From positions 1-6,488 of the forward strand of contig JAUXCV010000092.1 of the NCBI GenBank assembly GCA_030618675.1: a stretch of DNA of 6,488 nt. The letters are read 5' to 3'. This DNA is from Acidimicrobiia bacterium. Lineage in GTDB: Bacteria; Actinomycetota; Acidimicrobiia; Spongiisociales; UBA5794. This document shows, in pieces, positions 5,706 through 6,488 of this stretch (the stretch's first letter is position 1; each line of letters starts with the position of its first letter). Position numbers and translations under genes: made by a program. Under the pieces are notes generated by a model that worked only from the letters and a program-made list of their open reading frames with translations, was not told the DNA's origin and did not search any database.

Positions 5706-5714
5706 ACTGTAGCA
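5706..5714 (-). promoter_or_regulatory. Extended -10 box of the reductase-ABC operon promoter
   Basis: The minus strand reads TGCTACAGT, fitting TGnTAnnnT. Transcription would begin near 5699-5700, leaving a leader of about 30 bases before the ATG at 5669. The matching -35 position falls within the adjacent inverted repeat and is poor (TGCAAC at 18-17 bp spacing), which is consistent with an extended -10 promoter whose recognition a bound repressor would block. Confidence 0.5.
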
Positions 5715-5737
5715 CTCTGCAACACTATGTTGCAGAG
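5715..5737. promoter_or_regulatory. Perfect inverted repeat, likely operator of the TetR regulator
   Basis: The arms CTCTGCAACA (5715-5724) and TGTTGCAGAG (5728-5737) are perfect reverse complements around a 3-base centre (CTA). Size and symmetry are typical of TetR-family operators. The site lies between divergent genes, directly upstream of the operon -10 box, at about -16 to -38 relative to the predicted start point, where binding would exclude RNA polymerase. The divergent tetR gene is the obvious candidate for the protein that binds it. The 136 bases between this site and tetR hold no second copy, so autoregulation would have to act through this one site. Confidence 0.75.
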
Positions 5738-5861
5738 AGTTACGTAAGTCGTACATAGAGGAGACCGGACGTGTCGTGCAACGCCAGACGCTCGTTGAAA
5801 CCCTACGAAGTGACACGCCTCGTCATTTCTGGGACACTCTGTGCTGTAACGACACAACAGC

Positions 5862-5866
5862 GGAGG
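5862..5866 (+). promoter_or_regulatory. Ribosome binding site of tetR
   Basis: GGAGG lies seven bases before ATG 5874 and supports that start over the adjacent ATG at 5877. No convincing -10/-35 pair was found for tetR in 5738-5861. TTGAAA at about 5788 resembles a -35 but lacks a partner at the right distance. Confidence 0.7.
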
Positions 5867-5873
5867 ACCCTGA

Positions 5874-6488
5874 ATGATGGAAGCTGAATCCGCCCATCGA
5901 CGCCCATCAGAGGATCCACGAGTCGCACAGACCCGACAACTCGTGCTGTCCGCCGCGCGAACGCTTCTCGTCGAAGAAGGCCAGGAATCCGTCACCCCAA
6001 CGAGACTGGCCGAACTGACGGGGATCTCTCGTTCAACGATCTACCGGCACTGGAACGAACCCATCGACATCGTCTTCGAAGCAACCGCCGTCGACACCAG
6101 GCAACCCCCATTCACGCCAAGTGGCGACCCGCGAACAGACCTCACGGGATACCTCGAAGTCCTTCGGGACATGCTCGAATCTCCCTATGCCAAGCTCCTC
6201 GCAACGCAGATCGACAGAGCAGAGCACAGCCCCGAGACGGTCGAGACGCTCCAGGTCATCGCCACAGGCAGATGCGAACTCATCCGCGACCTCGTCAAAC
6301 ACCCGACGGACGACTTCGCCCTCGAACACGCTCTCATCGTCGGACCACTCATCTATCAACGATTCATGGCCCACGGCGAGATCAGCGACGAACTCATCGC
6401 TCTCGTCGTCGATGCTCACCTCTCCACGCGGGAGCGGTCGATCGCTGCTGACGATCAAGCCGGGGACGAACCCCTTCCGACGCACTGA
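5874..6488 (+). CDS. TetR/AcrR-family transcriptional regulator
   Basis: A complete 204-residue regulator whose stop codon is the last three bases of the window. The N-terminal domain starts near residue 19 (QTRQLVLSAARTLLVEEG) and contains the helix-turn-helix VTPTRLAELTGISRSTIYRHW (40-60), a textbook TetR DNA-binding unit with the STIYRHW recognition helix. The rest is an all-helical ligand-binding and dimer domain (for example TDLTGYLEVLRDMLESPYAK, and FALEHALIVGPLIYQRFM), which is too variable to name the ligand. It is transcribed away from the reductase-ABC operon, with the perfect palindrome in the shared control region. This strongly suggests local repression of that operon and perhaps of itself, with relief when a small molecule binds. 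TetR proteins beside ABC-2 exporters often sense the exported compound. Confidence 0.93.
   Translation: MMEAESAHRRPSEDPRVAQTRQLVLSAARTLLVEEGQESVTPTRLAELTGISRSTIYRHWNEPIDIVFEATAVDTRQPPFTPSGDPRTDLTGYLEVLRDMLESPYAKLLATQIDRAEHSPETVETLQVIATGRCELIRDLVKHPTDDFALEHALIVGPLIYQRFMAHGEISDELIALVVDAHLSTRERSIAADDQAGDEPLPTH

Larger units (their letters stand above)
5698..5757. repeat. Nine-base direct repeat flanking the operator
   Basis: TCGTACATA occurs at 5698-5706 and again at 5749-5757 on the plus strand, 51 bases apart, on either side of the inverted repeat. A separate 8-base palindrome TTACGTAA (5740-5747) lies between the operator and the right copy. These could be contacts for a second regulator or a DNA loop, but 9 bases is short and chance is possible. 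Confidence 0.3.

Noticed and set aside
5670..5816. Longer reductase starting at 5816 or 5705
   Set aside because: These starts would place the operator palindrome and the -10 box inside the coding region and have no ribosome site; translation across the palindrome gives no transmembrane or family sequence.
5843..5861. GCTGT/ACAGC inverted repeat before the tetR ribosome site
   Set aside because: Only five base pairs with a nine-base loop; too weak to call an operator or attenuator.
1..6488. CRISPR array, insertion sequence ends, or rRNA
   Set aside because: No regularly spaced repeats, no transposase motifs, no terminal inverted repeats and no rRNA-like stretches were seen.

Overview
The window reads as high-GC actinobacterial (Actinomycetota) chromosomal DNA. 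Signs of this are C/G-rich third codon positions, GTG starts, a promoter placed for leaderless translation of a GTG gene, and the families present. I cannot place the genus from sequence alone. The left part (about 1-2560) is a patchwork of accessory material. The right part (2559-6488) is one coherent, apparently intact regulated cluster.

Left part. A minus-strand AAA-type ATPase is cut by the window edge (1-255). Its perfect extended -10 box lies so close to the GTG that the mRNA should be leaderless. To its right, on the plus strand, is a wrecked toxin-antitoxin module (about 324-837): an upstream reading frame with no start codon overlaps by ATGA a Doc/Fic death-on-curing toxin that has a nonsense codon, a frameshift and no normal C-terminus. 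Two weakly supported small minus-strand frames fill 852-1254. A plus-strand hypothetical protein follows (best start 1404, end 2276). It has helical, HEAT-like C-terminal sequence and ends exactly in QESLF, which matches the bacterial sliding-clamp-binding consensus. The convergent gap 2277-2558 holds what looks like the orphan 3' half of a tRNA (probably tRNA-Arg) on the minus strand, a possible scar of integration at a tRNA gene.

Right part. A divergent pair is built around a perfect 10-3-10 inverted repeat (5715-5737). On the plus strand is a TetR-family regulator (5874-6488, ending on the last base of the window). On the minus strand is a four-gene operon: a ferric-reductase-like membrane flavocytochrome b (4359-5669), a 26-residue single-span membrane peptide (4270-4350), a BcrA/NatA-type ABC ATPase (3356-4273) and its ABC-2 permease (2559-3359). 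The peptide and ATPase overlap by ATGA, and the ATPase and permease by GTGA, so translation is probably coupled.

How they may work together (inference). The TetR protein would sit on the palindrome between the -10 and -35 of the operon promoter and respond to a small ligand. Induction would produce a transmembrane electron-transfer protein (cytosolic NAD(P)H to FAD to two haems to the outer face) together with an ABC-2 transporter. The tiny membrane peptide between them is the least explained and most interesting part. Its position suggests an accessory subunit of the reductase or the transporter, as CydX and KdpF are for other membrane complexes.
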